From the NCBI GenBank assembly GCA_024742665.1, contig JANSYA010000001.1, forward strand, positions 1,626,956 through 1,690,955: 64,000 nucleotides of DNA, in the 5' to 3' direction. Shown here piece after piece: positions 38,256 to 47,654 of the stretch (its first letter is position 1; every line of letters starts with the position of its first letter). The notes below the pieces were generated by a model, which was given only the letters and a program-made list of their open reading frames with translations, was not told where the DNA came from and did not search any database. The DNA is from a bacterium (GTDB taxonomy: Bacteria; Spirochaetota; Leptospiria; Leptospirales; Leptonemataceae). The position numbers and the translations under genes were made by a program.

Positions 38256-39124
38256 CATCCATACCAGAAATATTTCGGGAAATTCCCTGCGGCCGTTTCG
38301 TATACGATTTGCGTGTGCACGCGAATTCGTCTCTCCCCATCTCCATCGACGGCGCTCCGCTTTCGTCGCTTCCCCCTGAGGTCGGCGAAGGCTTTCCCGT
38401 CGTGTTGATCGCCCGACCTCCGGATGCTGCCGCGCCCGTCCCCGGCGACGAGAACGATGCGCTGCCGAGCGAACGCGTGCGACTGGCCTTGCTCTGGATC
38501 GCGCCGGACCTGCGCGGGGAAGGGCAGCAGTCCGCGGTTCCCGCTGAAATCGTTGAGCAGGTCGGGAAGATGCTGATGGACGTCCATGCGGTGTCCTCTG
38601 CGATCGAAGAGCTGGGCGAACTGGCGACCTCGCGCGGGCTGCAGATTCAGGCGAGCGTGATTGAGCTGGCGGCCGGCGGCGTCGGCGAAGCCGGCGGTCT
38701 GGATGATGAAACCCTCGAAAGAATTTTACCAAAACGCTTTCACGCGGCCCTGGCCGAAGAGCGCGCCCGGGAAGCGACGCTGGCCTACGTGCAGGTTTGC
38801 ACGGCGGGCCTGCCGCCTCTCGTTCACGTTCACAGCGGTGGGATTATTTTTCCCATCAGATCCTGGGTGCCGGCGGGCCTGTATCCCGACTGGCAGCCCC
38901 TGTGCCAGAGCATTGAGTGCGAGGTCGGCGATCGTTTGATTGTCCACACCGAGCTCAAGGCGCCGGTCGCCGCGGCGGGTCTGAAACAGTTCCATCAAAG
39001 TTTACAAAGCGGTGAGGGCGACTGGTCCCTGTTTCAGGAGGCGGGGGATGGAGCGATCGCCACCCGCGCCGCGCTGGAACTACGGATTGTACTACCCGCC
39101 GGGCAGGACGATGTCGGTGAATAA
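38252..39124 (+). CDS. cytoplasmic hypothetical protein
   Basis: A 290-residue protein starting at a GTG that overlaps the preceding stop. No signal peptide or membrane helix. It starts SIPEIFREIPCGRFVYDLRV, and a PilZ-like reading is suggested by the domain size and by RSWVPAGLYPDWQPLCQSIE, but I do not recognise a certain match. The central part is helical (EIVEQVGKMLMDVHAVSSAI). The 3' end overlaps the next start by 14 nt. Function unknown. Confidence 0.55.
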   Translation: MTSIPEIFREIPCGRFVYDLRVHANSSLPISIDGAPLSSLPPEVGEGFPVVLIARPPDAAAPVPGDENDALPSERVRLALLWIAPDLRGEGQQSAVPAEIVEQVGKMLMDVHAVSSAIEELGELATSRGLQIQASVIELAAGGVGEAGGLDDETLERILPKRFHAALAEERAREATLAYVQVCTAGLPPLVHVHSGGIIFPIRSWVPAGLYPDWQPLCQSIECEVGDRLIVHTELKAPVAAAGLKQFHQSLQSGEGDWSLFQEAGDGAIATRAALELRIVLPAGQDDVGE

Positions 39125-39851
39125 AACGAAATCCACTTTTGATACTGTCGCGCGATCGTCTTTCAGACCTGCGTCCAGACTGCTCGTGTGCACCCTGACG
39201 CTGCTGCTCATACACACGAGCTGCCTGGAGATCGATGTCGATTCGGAGCTGATGCCGCAAATTCCCGCGATCCCGGACCCGGCTCCGGACGCGCCGCTCG
39301 TGCAACTGCGCGTGGGCGGTGAGCGAATGGATGACGCGAGCTGGGCGAAGGCCCTGACGATCTCGCGATTCTTTTTCAGCAGCGTCGAAAACCGCAGCGG
39401 TTCGCCCCGGGATCTGCTGGCGCCCGGCCTGCGTGAAATTTTGCGGCAGGGGGGCTATCGCACAGCTCCCGGATTTCTGCCGGACGATCGCGAGGCGGCG
39501 GCCGGCGAAAATCCGGAATCGGAATCTCAATCGGAATCCCTGGTGCTGGACGTTTTCGCCGAGCGCAATCAGCTGCTCTGGCTGCCGCCGCGCGAGTTTA
39601 TCCAGACGCCGAAGGCGCGCGCCCGGGGAACGGTGCGCGTCGACGTAATTATTCATACCAGATTGTTGCGCACGCATGCAGCCAGCGCCTCCCAGGAAGA
39701 GCTCTGGTCGGCGGAATTTCGCGAAGACGAAGAACTACGGGTCCTGCCCGGCGAAGAGGGCCCCGGGCTGGCCACGGGCGCCCGGCTGGCCTTTCAAAAC
39801 TATTTGCGCCGACTGCAGATCGATCTGCCGCCGGCGCGGTCACAAAATTAA
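39111..39851 (+). CDS. probable lipoprotein of unknown function
   Basis: A 246-residue protein from the ATG at 39111. The hydrophobic segment VCTLTLLLIHTSC ends in a relaxed lipobox (about Cys37), then LEIDVDSELMPQIPAIPDPA. The mature part contains VQLRVGGERMDDASWAKALT, VLDVFAERNQLLWLPPREFI and RVDVIIHTRLLRTH, which together suggest a beta-rich, ABC-type-transport-auxiliary-like fold; this is only a guess. It overlaps the preceding gene by 14 nt. Confidence 0.6.
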   Translation: MSVNKTKSTFDTVARSSFRPASRLLVCTLTLLLIHTSCLEIDVDSELMPQIPAIPDPAPDAPLVQLRVGGERMDDASWAKALTISRFFFSSVENRSGSPRDLLAPGLREILRQGGYRTAPGFLPDDREAAAGENPESESQSESLVLDVFAERNQLLWLPPREFIQTPKARARGTVRVDVIIHTRLLRTHAASASQEELWSAEFREDEELRVLPGEEGPGLATGARLAFQNYLRRLQIDLPPARSQN

Positions 39852-39866
39852 AGGATCGATCGACTC

Positions 39867-40247
39867 ATGATGGTATACGCAGGCGTTTTCTGTTCCGTAA
39901 TCCTGGGAGCACTGGGCCAGGTGCTTATGAAAGAGGCGATGAAAATCGTCGGCCCCTTCGCGGGTTACACCGGCATTCCGGATCTGATCATGTACTTCGT
40001 GAAGGCGGTCCTGAGTCTGCAAATGTTCGGGGCCGTGCTCTGCTACGGTTTGAGTTTTGCGGTCTGGCTGCTGGTTCTCAGTCGCGCCGATTTGAGTTTC
40101 GCCCGCCCGATGGTCTCGTTTGGATACGTGATCATTATCGTATACGGCTACTGGGCCGGGGAAAGCATGAGCACGGAGCGCGTGCTGGGCATCAGCCTGA
40201 TTATGGTCGGCTTATTTTTTGTTGCCAGAAGCGCCCCGGCCGCTTAA
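39867..40247 (+). CDS. small SMR/EamA-type membrane transporter
   Basis: A 126-residue protein with four hydrophobic segments: residues 3-22, 42-60, 65-85 and 100-120. GALGQVLMKEAMKI is the first-helix loop of EamA/SMR proteins (usually K-x-A), and SFARPMVSFGYVIIIVYGYW the typical P-x-x-S-x-x-x-V segment. The length and layout resemble ArnE/ArnF-type undecaprenyl-phosphate sugar flippases and other SMR members. The substrate is not evident. It lies 15 nt after the lipoprotein gene, in the same run. Confidence 0.75.
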   Translation: MMVYAGVFCSVILGALGQVLMKEAMKIVGPFAGYTGIPDLIMYFVKAVLSLQMFGAVLCYGLSFAVWLLVLSRADLSFARPMVSFGYVIIIVYGYWAGESMSTERVLGISLIMVGLFFVARSAPAA

Positions 40248-40289
40248 TTCTATGAAGAACTCTCGCTCCTTCACCTGCGACCCCGACTT

Positions 40290-40520
40290 ATGCGCGTAAA
40301 ATCACACTCTCTGATGCTCGGATACCGCGAATTCGAAGCTTCGATTCGAATGCGCGGCGGAAAACCCACTGTGGTCCTGGAGCAGATCGGCCCTTTGACG
40401 GCGTCAGACTACATCAAGAACGGATTTTCCGTGAAAAGCGCGACGAAAGCCGAAATCAAGGGCCTGATTGACGGCGGATACGAAAGCCGGCGATTGTTGC
40501 TGCGGCACTATCAGCTTTGA
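40290..40520 (+). CDS. small basic hypothetical protein
   Basis: A 76-residue protein starting MRVKSHSLMLGYREFEASIR. No signal or membrane segment. It lies 42 nt after the transporter gene. The sequence has two apparent halves: a beta-rich start and a helical SATKAEIKGLIDGGYESRR. Unknown function; it may be real because the frame is tight between flanking features and uses normal codons. Confidence 0.4.
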   Translation: MRVKSHSLMLGYREFEASIRMRGGKPTVVLEQIGPLTASDYIKNGFSVKSATKAEIKGLIDGGYESRRLLLRHYQL

Positions 40521-40552
40521 TCAGAAGCAAAGCGTCCACAGGGCTGCAAATC

Positions 40553-40649
40553 GCCGGAGGCTGCATGCCTTTCGGGCATTAGCGCCAGAGGCTGCAAGAC
40601 CTTCGGTCTCTAGCGCCAGAGGCTGCGAATCGCCCAAGGCGATTCTATC
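40553..40649. repeat. three tandem 31-bp hairpin repeats with covarying stems
   Basis: Each unit is a constant 12-mer GCCRGAGGCTGC (40553, 40584, 40615), then a hairpin whose stem differs, then TAGC. The stems are ATGCC/GGCAT (40565-40579), AGACC/GGTCT (40597-40609) and GAATCGCC/GGCGATTC (40627-40645). A partial unit precedes at 40541. The bases differ but pairing is kept. The third hairpin ends on the stop codon of the HTH gene on the minus strand, so part of the array could act as a terminator for that gene. Confidence 0.85.
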
Positions 40650-40986
40650 GCTCATCTTTCAGTTTTTGCAGGCCGAGCATCGTGGTTTTGGCGGTCGGCT
40701 GTAGTTTCTTCGGCAGAGTGTTGTACATTACGGCAATTTCCATGGCTTCGTTGGAAAGCTTGCCGGAAGCCTGTTTGATGAAAATTGGCGTTTTGCCGTT
40801 CATAATCCAGTCCGCGTTGATGCCGTAGCATGCCTGGATCGCCAGGGCCACGACTTTACGAATTTTGTGGTGGCCTGTAAAATACATCGCAACGGACGAC
40901 AGCGAAATGCCAAGCGTGCTGCTCAGCTCCTGCCGCGATACGTTGATTTTCTTCATGATTTTCTCGGTGCGTTGCTCCGGGGTCAT
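40645..40986 (-). CDS. helix-turn-helix transcriptional regulator
   Basis: A 113-residue DNA-binding protein from the ATG at 40986 (MTPEQRTEKIMKKINVSRQE). The helix-turn-helix is INVSRQELSSTLGISLSSVA, followed by MYFTGHHKIRKVVALAIQA and INADWIMNGKTPIF, the Cro/CI-like layout of phage-type repressors (the YGINxxWLxxGxGP region). The C-terminal 40 residues could be a dimerisation helix. A convincing promoter lies 77 nt upstream. The stop abuts the covarying hairpin repeats. Confidence 0.8.
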   Translation of the reverse strand: MTPEQRTEKIMKKINVSRQELSSTLGISLSSVAMYFTGHHKIRKVVALAIQACYGINADWIMNGKTPIFIKQASGKLSNEAMEIAVMYNTLPKKLQPTAKTTMLGLQKLKDER

Positions 40987-41062
40987 ACTCAAGGCCTGCC
41001 TGGTTCGCGGGTCGCGCGTTAAGACCAACCAGATAAATAGGTGCGGTTCGTGGCGCAATCAT

Positions 41063-41090
41063 ATATTAGCACATAGTTACTCCGTCATAA
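41063..41090 (-). promoter_or_regulatory. extended -10 promoter for the HTH gene
   Basis: On the minus strand, TTATGA (41090-41085), 16 nt, and TAATAT (41068-41063) with an upstream TGC (extended -10). The predicted start is near 41056, leaving about 70 nt of leader before the ATG at 40986. The region is AT-rich compared with the rest of the window. Confidence 0.55.
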
Positions 41091-41298
41091 AAAAATATTA
41101 AATTCTTATAGTAATTCTGCGTATGGTTTGGCCGGGAGCAAATCATGCCTGCGCAACAATAATCTTAACAAAACATTAGTAGTGGAAATAAGTGCGAATT
41201 TGCCAGTGTGCGAATGAATGAATCAATGAAAAGTGTGAAAGTCCGGCGAGAACTGATCAGTCGTCGTGCGAAAGCGAATATTTACGTGTCGCGTACGT

Positions 41299-41346
41299 AA
41301 AAAACGCCGGGAACGGCGGAATATTACATTCCGCCGAAGCCCGGCG
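41299..41346 (-). terminator. intrinsic terminator of acnA
   Basis: On the minus strand a long hairpin is formed by CGCCGGG (outer arm) and CGGCGGAAT (inner arm) with their complements, around a short loop near 41321-41325. It is followed by six T (41304-41299). It lies 35 nt after the acnA stop, a textbook intrinsic terminator. Confidence 0.8.
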
Positions 41347-41380
41347 CCTGCCCCGGATGCGAGGCCGCTTTACTTTTTTG

Positions 41381-44062
41381 TCATTTTGACTCTTTTATGA
41401 ATTTGCGCAGCACCGTATGCAGAATGCCGCCGTTGCGATAGTACTCGATTTCGACCGGCGTATCCAATCGGCAGACTACTTTAAACTTTTTACCATCTGC
41501 TTCAACTTCGAGTTCCTGCATCGGTTTCAGCGATTCGTTGATTCCGCGAATCGTGAATTTTTCTTTGCCGGTCAGACCCAGAGATTCGTGAGTTTCCCCC
41601 GCCTTGAACTGCAGCGGCAGAACGCCCATACCCACCAGATTCGAGCGGTGAATCCGTTCGAAGCTGGTGGCGATTACCGCCCGGGCTCCCAGAGTATAGG
41701 TGCCTTTCGCCGCCCAGTCCCGGGACGAGCCGGTGCCGTATTCGGCGCCCGCCAGAACCACGAGCGGAATGCCCTCTTTTTTGTAGCGCACGCTCGCGTC
41801 GTAGATGGTCATTTTCTCGTCGCCGGGCTGGAAGGTCGTCCAGCCGCCTTCCGTTCCCGGAGCCATCTGGTTGCGCAGGCGAATATTGCCGAAAGTTCCC
41901 CGCGTCATGACGCGGTCGTTGCCGCGGCGGGATCCGAAAGAGTTGAAGTCGGCTTTCGCGACTTTGTTCTCTTTTAGATAGACGCCCGCGGGCATCTCTT
42001 CGGGAATCGCGCCGGCCGGACTGATGTGGTCGGTGGTGACGGAGTCGCCGACTTTCACCAGGCAGCGGGCGTCGATGATATCGCTGAAGGGCGGCGCGTC
42101 GGCCGGCATGTCCTGAAAGAAGGGCGGCTCTTGAATATAGGTCGAATCGGCCTTCCACTCGTAGACTTTGCCGCCGGACACGGGGATCTTATTCCAGGTT
42201 TCGTTGGTTTCCATTACGTTGCCGTAGCGGTCGCGGTACATTTCCGGCGTAATGTTTTTTGACAGGAGCTCCTGGACTTCCTGTGAACTGGGCCAGATGT
42301 CTTTCAAGAATACGTCTTTGCCGTCTTTATCTTTGCCGAGGGGATCGTTTTGCAGATCGATGTCGACCGTGCCGGCCAGAGCGTAGGCGACGACCAGGGG
42401 CGGGCTCGCCAGGAAATTCGCTTTCACGTCGGGGCTGATGCGTCCTTCGAAGTTGCGGTTCCCGGAAAGCACCGAAGTCGCGACCAGATTGCCTTCGTTG
42501 ATAGCTTTGCGCACCGGCTCCGGAACCGGACCGGAGTTGCCGATGCAGGTCGTGCAGCCGTAGCCGACCGTATTGAAACCGAGCTGGTTCAGCGGTTCGG
42601 TCAGATTGGAAGCGTCCAGGTAATCTGTGACCACGCGCGATCCGGGAGCGAGACTCGTCTTGACGAAGGGTTTCACCTGTAGACCTTTCGCGACGGCGTT
42701 TTTGGCCAGCACGCCCGCGCCGATCATAACGCCGGGATTCGAAGTATTCGTACATGAGGTAATCGCCGCGATTACAACGTTGCCGTGAGTAATCTCGGCC
42801 TGGTAGCCGTTGTCGATTTGTCCCGTCGCGCTGATTTGCGAATCGTTCAATTCGAAGCCGCGCTTTTTCACGGGAGCTTTCAGCATTTCGCGCCAGGCGG
42901 GCTGCATCTTGCTCAGGTTGATGCGGTCCTGGGGGCGTTTGGGTCCGGAGAGCGCCGGTTCGACCGTTGAGAGATCAAGTTCGAGGGTGTCGGTGTACGT
43001 CGGATCGACCGAATCGTCCGTGCGAAACATTCCCTGGGCTTTGTAGTACTTTTCGACCAGATCGATCAGATCGCCGGAGCGGCCCGTGCGTTCCATATAG
43101 CGCAGCACTTCGTCATCGACCGGGAAGAAACCACAGGTCGCGCCGTACTCCGGCGCCATGTTCGCGATGGTCGCGCGGTCGGGCAGAGTTAGATTCGAAA
43201 GACCCGTGCCGAAGAACTCGACGAATTTTCCGACGACGCCGCGTTCGCGCAGCATCTCTACGACCCGTAGTACGAGGTCGGTGGCGGTCGCGCCTTCTTT
43301 GAGTTTGCCGTTGAACTTAAAGCCGACAACCTGCGGGATCAGCATGTAGATCGGCTGGCCGAGCATCACCGCTTCGGCTTCGATGCCGCCCACGCCCCAG
43401 CCCAGCACGCCGATACCGTTGATCATCGTGGTGTGCGAGTCGGTGCCGACCAGGCTGTCGGGGTAGACCACGCCGTCTTTTTGCAGCACGACGTCGGCCA
43501 GATATTCTAAGTTCACCTGGTGCACGATGCCGGCTCCCGGAGGAACGATGCCGAAGTTTTCGAAAGACTGCTGGCCCCACTTCAGGAATTCATAGCGCTC
43601 GCGGTTGCGCTCGAATTCGATCTGCATGTTCTTATCGAGGGCGTCGCTGGTGCCGAAATAATCGACCTGCACGCTGTGGTCGATAACCAGATCGCAGCGC
43701 ACTTCCGGATTGATGCGGCCCGGATCGCCGCCCATGCGCACCATGGCGCCCCGCATCGCCGCCAGGTCCACGACCGCCGGCACGCCGGTAAAGTCCTGCA
43801 TGATTACGCGGCCGGGCTTGAATGCGGTTTCTTCGTCAGGTTCTTTCTTCGGATCCCAGTTCAGCAGGCGCTTTACATCGTCCTGGGTGATGGCGAAATC
43901 GTCCAGATTCCGCAGAGCGGCTTCCAGCAGGACGCGCATCGTATAAGGCAGGCGGGCGAGCTTTTCCGGCTCTGCCAGGCTTTCCAGCTTATAGTACGTA
44001 ACGTCGCCCGATTTCGCGGACAGGCTGGCGCGGGCGCCGAATGGATCTTTGATTTCTGACAT
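41381..44062 (-). CDS. acnA: aconitate hydratase A
   Basis: An 893-residue iron-sulfur enzyme of the TCA cycle interconverting citrate and isocitrate. The ATG at 44062 is chosen for an AGAGG 8 nt upstream; an upstream ATG at 44089 would add nine residues. The three cluster cysteines are in [18 protein letters not shown] and [18 protein letters not shown]. Other blocks: [40 protein letters not shown] and, in the swivel domain, [20 protein letters not shown] with [16 protein letters not shown]. Length fits the AcnA/IRP1 type. It has its own terminator and stands apart from other TCA genes. Confidence 0.97.
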   Translation of the reverse strand: MSEIKDPFGARASLSAKSGDVTYYKLESLAEPEKLARLPYTMRVLLEAALRNLDDFAITQDDVKRLLNWDPKKEPDEETAFKPGRVIMQDFTGVPAVVDLAAMRGAMVRMGGDPGRINPEVRCDLVIDHSVQVDYFGTSDALDKNMQIEFERNRERYEFLKWGQQSFENFGIVPPGAGIVHQVNLEYLADVVLQKDGVVYPDSLVGTDSHTTMINGIGVLGWGVGGIEAEAVMLGQPIYMLIPQVVGFKFNGKLKEGATATDLVLRVVEMLRERGVVGKFVEFFGTGLSNLTLPDRATIANMAPEYGATCGFFPVDDEVLRYMERTGRSGDLIDLVEKYYKAQGMFRTDDSVDPTYTDTLELDLSTVEPALSGPKRPQDRINLSKMQPAWREMLKAPVKKRGFELNDSQISATGQIDNGYQAEITHGNVVIAAITSCTNTSNPGVMIGAGVLAKNAVAKGLQVKPFVKTSLAPGSRVVTDYLDASNLTEPLNQLGFNTVGYGCTTCIGNSGPVPEPVRKAINEGNLVATSVLSGNRNFEGRISPDVKANFLASPPLVVAYALAGTVDIDLQNDPLGKDKDGKDVFLKDIWPSSQEVQELLSKNITPEMYRDRYGNVMETNETWNKIPVSGGKVYEWKADSTYIQEPPFFQDMPADAPPFSDIIDARCLVKVGDSVTTDHISPAGAIPEEMPAGVYLKENKVAKADFNSFGSRRGNDRVMTRGTFGNIRLRNQMAPGTEGGWTTFQPGDEKMTIYDASVRYKKEGIPLVVLAGAEYGTGSSRDWAAKGTYTLGARAVIATSFERIHRSNLVGMGVLPLQFKAGETHESLGLTGKEKFTIRGINESLKPMQELEVEADGKKFKVVCRLDTPVEIEYYRNGGILHTVLRKFIKESK

Positions 44063-44254
44063 TGAATAAACCTCTACTTGTGATTTCACGATCCGGCGCG
44101 CCGATAACCGTTCGCTGACCGGATGATATGTGCGGCCTGTCGGCCGAGAAGACAGCCCGCACGTGGCCAGAGTTGCCGCTTGCCACCGGCTTTCAAGGAT
44201 TATCCAATCCGGATAGCTCCAGGACTTTGTGCCGGCCCGCGACTTTCCGGGAAA

Positions 44255-45286
44255 CTACCGCGGCCGGGCGAACTCCGCGCTTTCGATTTGGATCGTATGG
44301 ACCGATTCCGGGTCGTCGATTCCGTCCGTGACCCTGGTTGTGAAAGGAAGCAACAGCCCGGCGACCCTGCGCATATCCTTATAATAGAGAGCGCCCTGAT
44401 AAAAATCGAATACTTCTCTATAGGTGAATTCCACGAAGGCGACGCGGGCGTCCTCGGGGGGCATCCACAGAATGTACTGGTCGCGGTCCGATGCGGGCGC
44501 GGCGCCGCCCGGACTGATGAAGATTCGCTGCATCGTTTTTCCGGGCGCGCCCGGGGCCTGTGCATCCGGCAGGGCGCTGGCGCTGGCCCGGGCGCCCGGC
44601 GCGGAACCCAGCTGCTGTGCCAGGGACAGATACAGCCACAGAGATTCCAGATAGACTTTGACGTCTGCCGCGTCGGGCCCTTCGCGCTCTTCTTCGGCGT
44701 TCGCATAGTAGGCGCTGCCGTCGCGAATGCCGAAGCGAATCGCCGGGGGATCCTGCGGCTGTGCGCCGCTTTTATCCGTGCCGCTTTCTGGATTCGGGGC
44801 CAGAACCGTCGCGGCGATGTCTGGAATTGGCCCGGGACTAATTTCCAGCTGCAGCCGCGTAATATTTTCGGGCAGGGGGGTGAAGCTGCGAATCAGAGTG
44901 GACTGCCAGTCGTCGACGATCACAAGGCGCAGTACATCGCCGCTGTCAATTTTACGCCGGTATGCGTCGAGACCGGCCGCTTCCGTCATCTGATCGAAGA
45001 GCTTTGCACCCTGTATGCTGCGTTCCGCCGCGGCCGGGTCGCCGGAGCCGCGCTTCATCGCTTCGGGGCGCAGATCGGCCAGGCCCAGGCAGGCTGCGCT
45101 CGCAAGTCCGCAGCAGGCGACCGCCGCCTTGCCTGCAAAGCGCGCCAGGCCGGTGATTCGATTAGAGCCGACGAATGCCGATCGATGTTTCGAATTCCCG
45201 GGACTCGCACACGAAACGGGCGGCGTCGATCTGGCGGTGGTGATCGAAAAAGTGAGTGGTGAGTCGACCGACGAATTTGCCTTCAT
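44255..45286 (-). CDS. probable lipoprotein of unknown function
   Basis: A frame of 343 codons; the first 38 overlap the LpxC-like gene and look non-native. The likely export signal is the later hydrophobic run FAGKAAVACCGLASAACLGL, ending in a lipobox (SAAC). No ATG, GTG or TTG lies between 45172 and that segment, so the real start is unresolved and may sit inside the upstream gene. The mature part begins ADLRPEAMKRGSGDPAAAER. Several strands follow (RLQLEISPGPIPDIAATVLA, SGDVLRLVIVDDWQSTLI). No family recognised. Confidence 0.45.
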   Translation of the reverse strand: MKANSSVDSPLTFSITTARSTPPVSCASPGNSKHRSAFVGSNRITGLARFAGKAAVACCGLASAACLGLADLRPEAMKRGSGDPAAAERSIQGAKLFDQMTEAAGLDAYRRKIDSGDVLRLVIVDDWQSTLIRSFTPLPENITRLQLEISPGPIPDIAATVLAPNPESGTDKSGAQPQDPPAIRFGIRDGSAYYANAEEEREGPDAADVKVYLESLWLYLSLAQQLGSAPGARASASALPDAQAPGAPGKTMQRIFISPGGAAPASDRDQYILWMPPEDARVAFVEFTYREVFDFYQGALYYKDMRRVAGLLLPFTTRVTDGIDDPESVHTIQIESAEFARPR

Positions 45287-46283
45287 ACTTCACCTCAAGA
45301 AACTTAATCCAGGCCATAACGTCCATCAGTTCATGGCAGATAAACTCGTAGTTGCGCGCCGATCCTGGCTGCGCATCGAAATGCCCGCGGGGATTGTACA
45401 GTTTATGCGCGTCCGCAAAGAGGATATTGCGAGTTGTTACGGGGTATTTCAGGCGCGCGATGCCGAGCCGGGTCAGCCAGTAAATGCGTTTGGTTTCCGG
45501 GCGAAACGAGGTCGTGCGGGCTCCGCAAATATAATTGAAAAACGCGGGCGTAATCGGAGCGACGATGCGCTGGTTGCCGACGGCCTCGCCCGGATAAGTT
45601 ATCTGGTGGTCCATCGTCAGGCAGCGCTCGTCGTCGTTTTTCTGCGGCGCTTCGAGCATAAAATAGCCGCGATCGAAAACGCCGGCGAAGGCCCGGCGGA
45701 CTGTGAATCGCTTTACGGGCCCGGTTTCCGTCAAGCGCCCGGCCAGGGCGTCGACGAAGGGGCGGTTGCAATAATCGAAAGTGGGAAAGCTCGCTTGCGT
45801 TAAATGAAAGTCCAGGTCCAGATTTAGAGCGCTCATCATGGCCAGGACGTGTTCGATGATCTTAACTTCCCCCAGCTGGATATTATGCTCGCCTTTGATC
45901 GTATGGCGGGCGTGCAGCGGCAGACTGAGGCCGCGGCAGCCGATTGTCGGCCAGGGTCCGCGGGGTCTGCGCATTTGAATTTTCGCGCGGCGGTTTTCGA
46001 AGCTGGCCACTCCCCGGACTTCCGCCACCTCGCCCGGGGGAAGCGAGTATCTGCGGTCGATGCGCAGGCCCGCGGAATCGTCCCGGAAGCCGTCCGGCAC
46101 GGGCAGAATGTCTGCATGGCGCGCCGCCTTTAACTCGCGCAGGGCGGCGCCTTTCGTTTCGATTTTGAGCGGCGACCCCGCCGCATGCTTCGGCCGCTTC
46201 GAATTCTTTATCTGGCCGGTCCCGGGATCTTTCATCCGATCCTGCGTTGTTTCTATGGTCTGCTCTTTCATCGCTTGCACCAA
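45162..46283 (-). CDS. divergent LpxC-like UDP-3-O-acyl-GlcNAc deacetylase
   Basis: A 373-residue protein resembling LpxC, which deacetylates UDP-3-O-acyl-N-acetylglucosamine in lipid A synthesis. The LpxC zinc-site features appear in order: EHVLAMMSALNLDLDFHLTQ (Glu-His), PTFDYCNRPFVDALAG (the P-x-x-D-G-S-A-x-P-F-V-x-A-L segment, altered), and CHELMDVMAWIKFLEV with H-x-x-x-D. A final THFFDHHRQIDAARF replaces the usual S-G-H-x-x-N-x-x-L. Between them the sequence is strongly diverged. Residues 1-65 are an unusual extension. Start: TTG at 46283 or ATG at 46271. It could be a paralogue with a different substrate rather than the main LpxC. Confidence 0.65.
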   Translation of the reverse strand: MVQAMKEQTIETTQDRMKDPGTGQIKNSKRPKHAAGSPLKIETKGAALRELKAARHADILPVPDGFRDDSAGLRIDRRYSLPPGEVAEVRGVASFENRRAKIQMRRPRGPWPTIGCRGLSLPLHARHTIKGEHNIQLGEVKIIEHVLAMMSALNLDLDFHLTQASFPTFDYCNRPFVDALAGRLTETGPVKRFTVRRAFAGVFDRGYFMLEAPQKNDDERCLTMDHQITYPGEAVGNQRIVAPITPAFFNYICGARTTSFRPETKRIYWLTRLGIARLKYPVTTRNILFADAHKLYNPRGHFDAQPGSARNYEFICHELMDVMAWIKFLEVKYEGKFVGRLTTHFFDHHRQIDAARFVCESREFETSIGIRRL

Positions 46284-46289
46284 TCTCTT

Positions 46290-47309
46290 CTAATACATGC
46301 TGACTTCCGCCAGGGATTCCGCGTCGCGCAACAACATAAACAGGCGATCCAACCCGAGGGCGATGCCGCTGCATTCCGGGAGTCCACGATCCAGGGCGGC
46401 CAGAAATTTCGGGTCGGGCTGCATCTCCGGCTTGCCGGCCTGGCGCCGGTTTCGATTGTCCAGATCGAAGCGCCGGCGTTGCTCTATGCCGTCGCTGAGT
46501 TCGAAGTAGCCGTTGGCCAGCTCCACGCGCCGCCAGTAGATTTCAAAGCGTCGGGCGCGGCCGTCTTCGACGCGGCTCAGAGCCGCCAGGGCCGGCGGGT
46601 AGTCGTAGACGAATTCCGGACCGTCGACTCCCAGGTGTTCTTCGACGCGATTTAGAAAGAGGCTGAAGAACAGATCGTCGTACGGAATCTCATCCGGGCG
46701 ATCTCGCTCGGCCGGGTTCAGCAGGCCGTGGCGGTCCAGAGCCTGCTGCAGCGCCGGCCGGGAGAAATCCGCACAGTCGGCGTACGTCTGTAAGAGTTCC
46801 GACACCGACCGGCGCGGGAATTGTTTGCCTTCCGGCAGGCCGATTCGGCTGAAGGGGCGAGCGCACATATCGTGTAGGAACTCCTCGCACTGATCCATCA
46901 GGGCGAATTCGTCCCCGCCGACCAGATACCATTCGAGCATTAGAAATTCCTCTGAATGAATCTGTCCGATGTCGCCTTCCCGGAAGGCGTGGGCCACCTG
47001 AAAGATCGATCGTTGGAGTTCCGACAGCACAATCTTCAGATTATATTCGGGGGAAGTGATCAAATAACCCGCGAGATCTGGATCCGCATCCAGCGAATCG
47101 GTGCCGGCTGCCGGCGGCGCGGGAGCCTCCGGACTCTTCCGGATCCCCCGACGGCGGACTGTCAGGGAGTCCAGATGGAGCTCGACTGCGCCCTGGCGGT
47201 TCATAAGAGGCGTTTCAACCTCCAAATAGCCCCGGCTCCTGAAAAAATCACGGACTGCCGCCAGATACTGGCTGTGGGCTTCATACAGCTCCGAACTCAG
47301 GATACGCAT
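46290..47309 (-). CDS. epmA: EpmA/GenX-like lysyl-tRNA synthetase paralogue
   Basis: A 339-residue class II synthetase catalytic domain without the anticodon-binding OB domain, from the ATG at 47309 (MRILSSELYEAHSQYLAAVR). Motif 1 is FFRSRGYLEVETPLMNRQGA, motif 2 is QVAHAFREGDIGQIHSEEF with LMLEWYLVG, and motif 3 is CSGIALGLDRLFMLL. This is the EpmA (PoxA, GenX) plan, an enzyme that attaches beta-lysine to elongation factor P. No efp or epmB is visible here. Another possible start is the ATG at 47321. It lies 7 nt upstream of the LpxC-like gene on the same strand, so they may be co-transcribed. Confidence 0.85.
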   Translation of the reverse strand: MRILSSELYEAHSQYLAAVRDFFRSRGYLEVETPLMNRQGAVELHLDSLTVRRRGIRKSPEAPAPPAAGTDSLDADPDLAGYLITSPEYNLKIVLSELQRSIFQVAHAFREGDIGQIHSEEFLMLEWYLVGGDEFALMDQCEEFLHDMCARPFSRIGLPEGKQFPRRSVSELLQTYADCADFSRPALQQALDRHGLLNPAERDRPDEIPYDDLFFSLFLNRVEEHLGVDGPEFVYDYPPALAALSRVEDGRARRFEIYWRRVELANGYFELSDGIEQRRRFDLDNRNRRQAGKPEMQPDPKFLAALDRGLPECSGIALGLDRLFMLLRDAESLAEVSMY

Positions 47310-47654
47310 TCTGGCGCCCATTCTGGGACAGCCGGCCTGGTGGGTCAGTTCGGAAATACAGCTCAAATTTGATCTGCCCCGGGCTGTCGAGGGTCGAAAA
47401 AAAACGTAGCAGGTTAAAGTTAAAACCTTTGACTCCCCGGATGTCGTACCTTATTATGTGTCCAGGCAAGAGATTTATCCCTTGACGTTTTCTTATACCG
47501 ATTCAATCTCTGGTCGGGTTTGAAAAATAGAATGATTCTAAAATGGCTGCGATCAAAACTAATAATTTAACCAATAAATGTTTAGTAGGTCTGTGACCCG
47601 GACCGGTCTGTCGCGTCTAACCCATATCTTGGATAATCGCCAGGGAGCACTATC
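47310..47654. other. divergent spacer between epmA-like and sigma-factor genes
   Basis: A 345-bp gene-free stretch, more AT-rich than the rest. It should carry promoters for both directions. TTGACG at 47482 and AT-rich runs at 47520-47585 are possible elements, but I see no consensus pair with correct spacing. An AGGGAG ribosome-binding site precedes the sigma gene at about 47643. Confidence 0.5.

Larger units (their letters stand above)
40987..41380. other. AT-rich spacer between the HTH gene and acnA
   Basis: A 394-bp gene-free stretch. It holds the leader and promoter of the HTH gene, an AT-rich block of about 150 bp (41085-41240) with no ORF I would support, and the acnA terminator at its right side. 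Confidence 0.6.

Noticed and set aside
37878..38732. Minus-strand open frame over two plus-strand genes
   Set aside because: It covers two coupled genes with better starts and is Arg/Ser-rich in composition, as expected for an antisense frame.
44123..45262. Plus-strand open frame opposite the lipoprotein gene
   Set aside because: No recognisable protein features; likely a shadow of the minus-strand frame.
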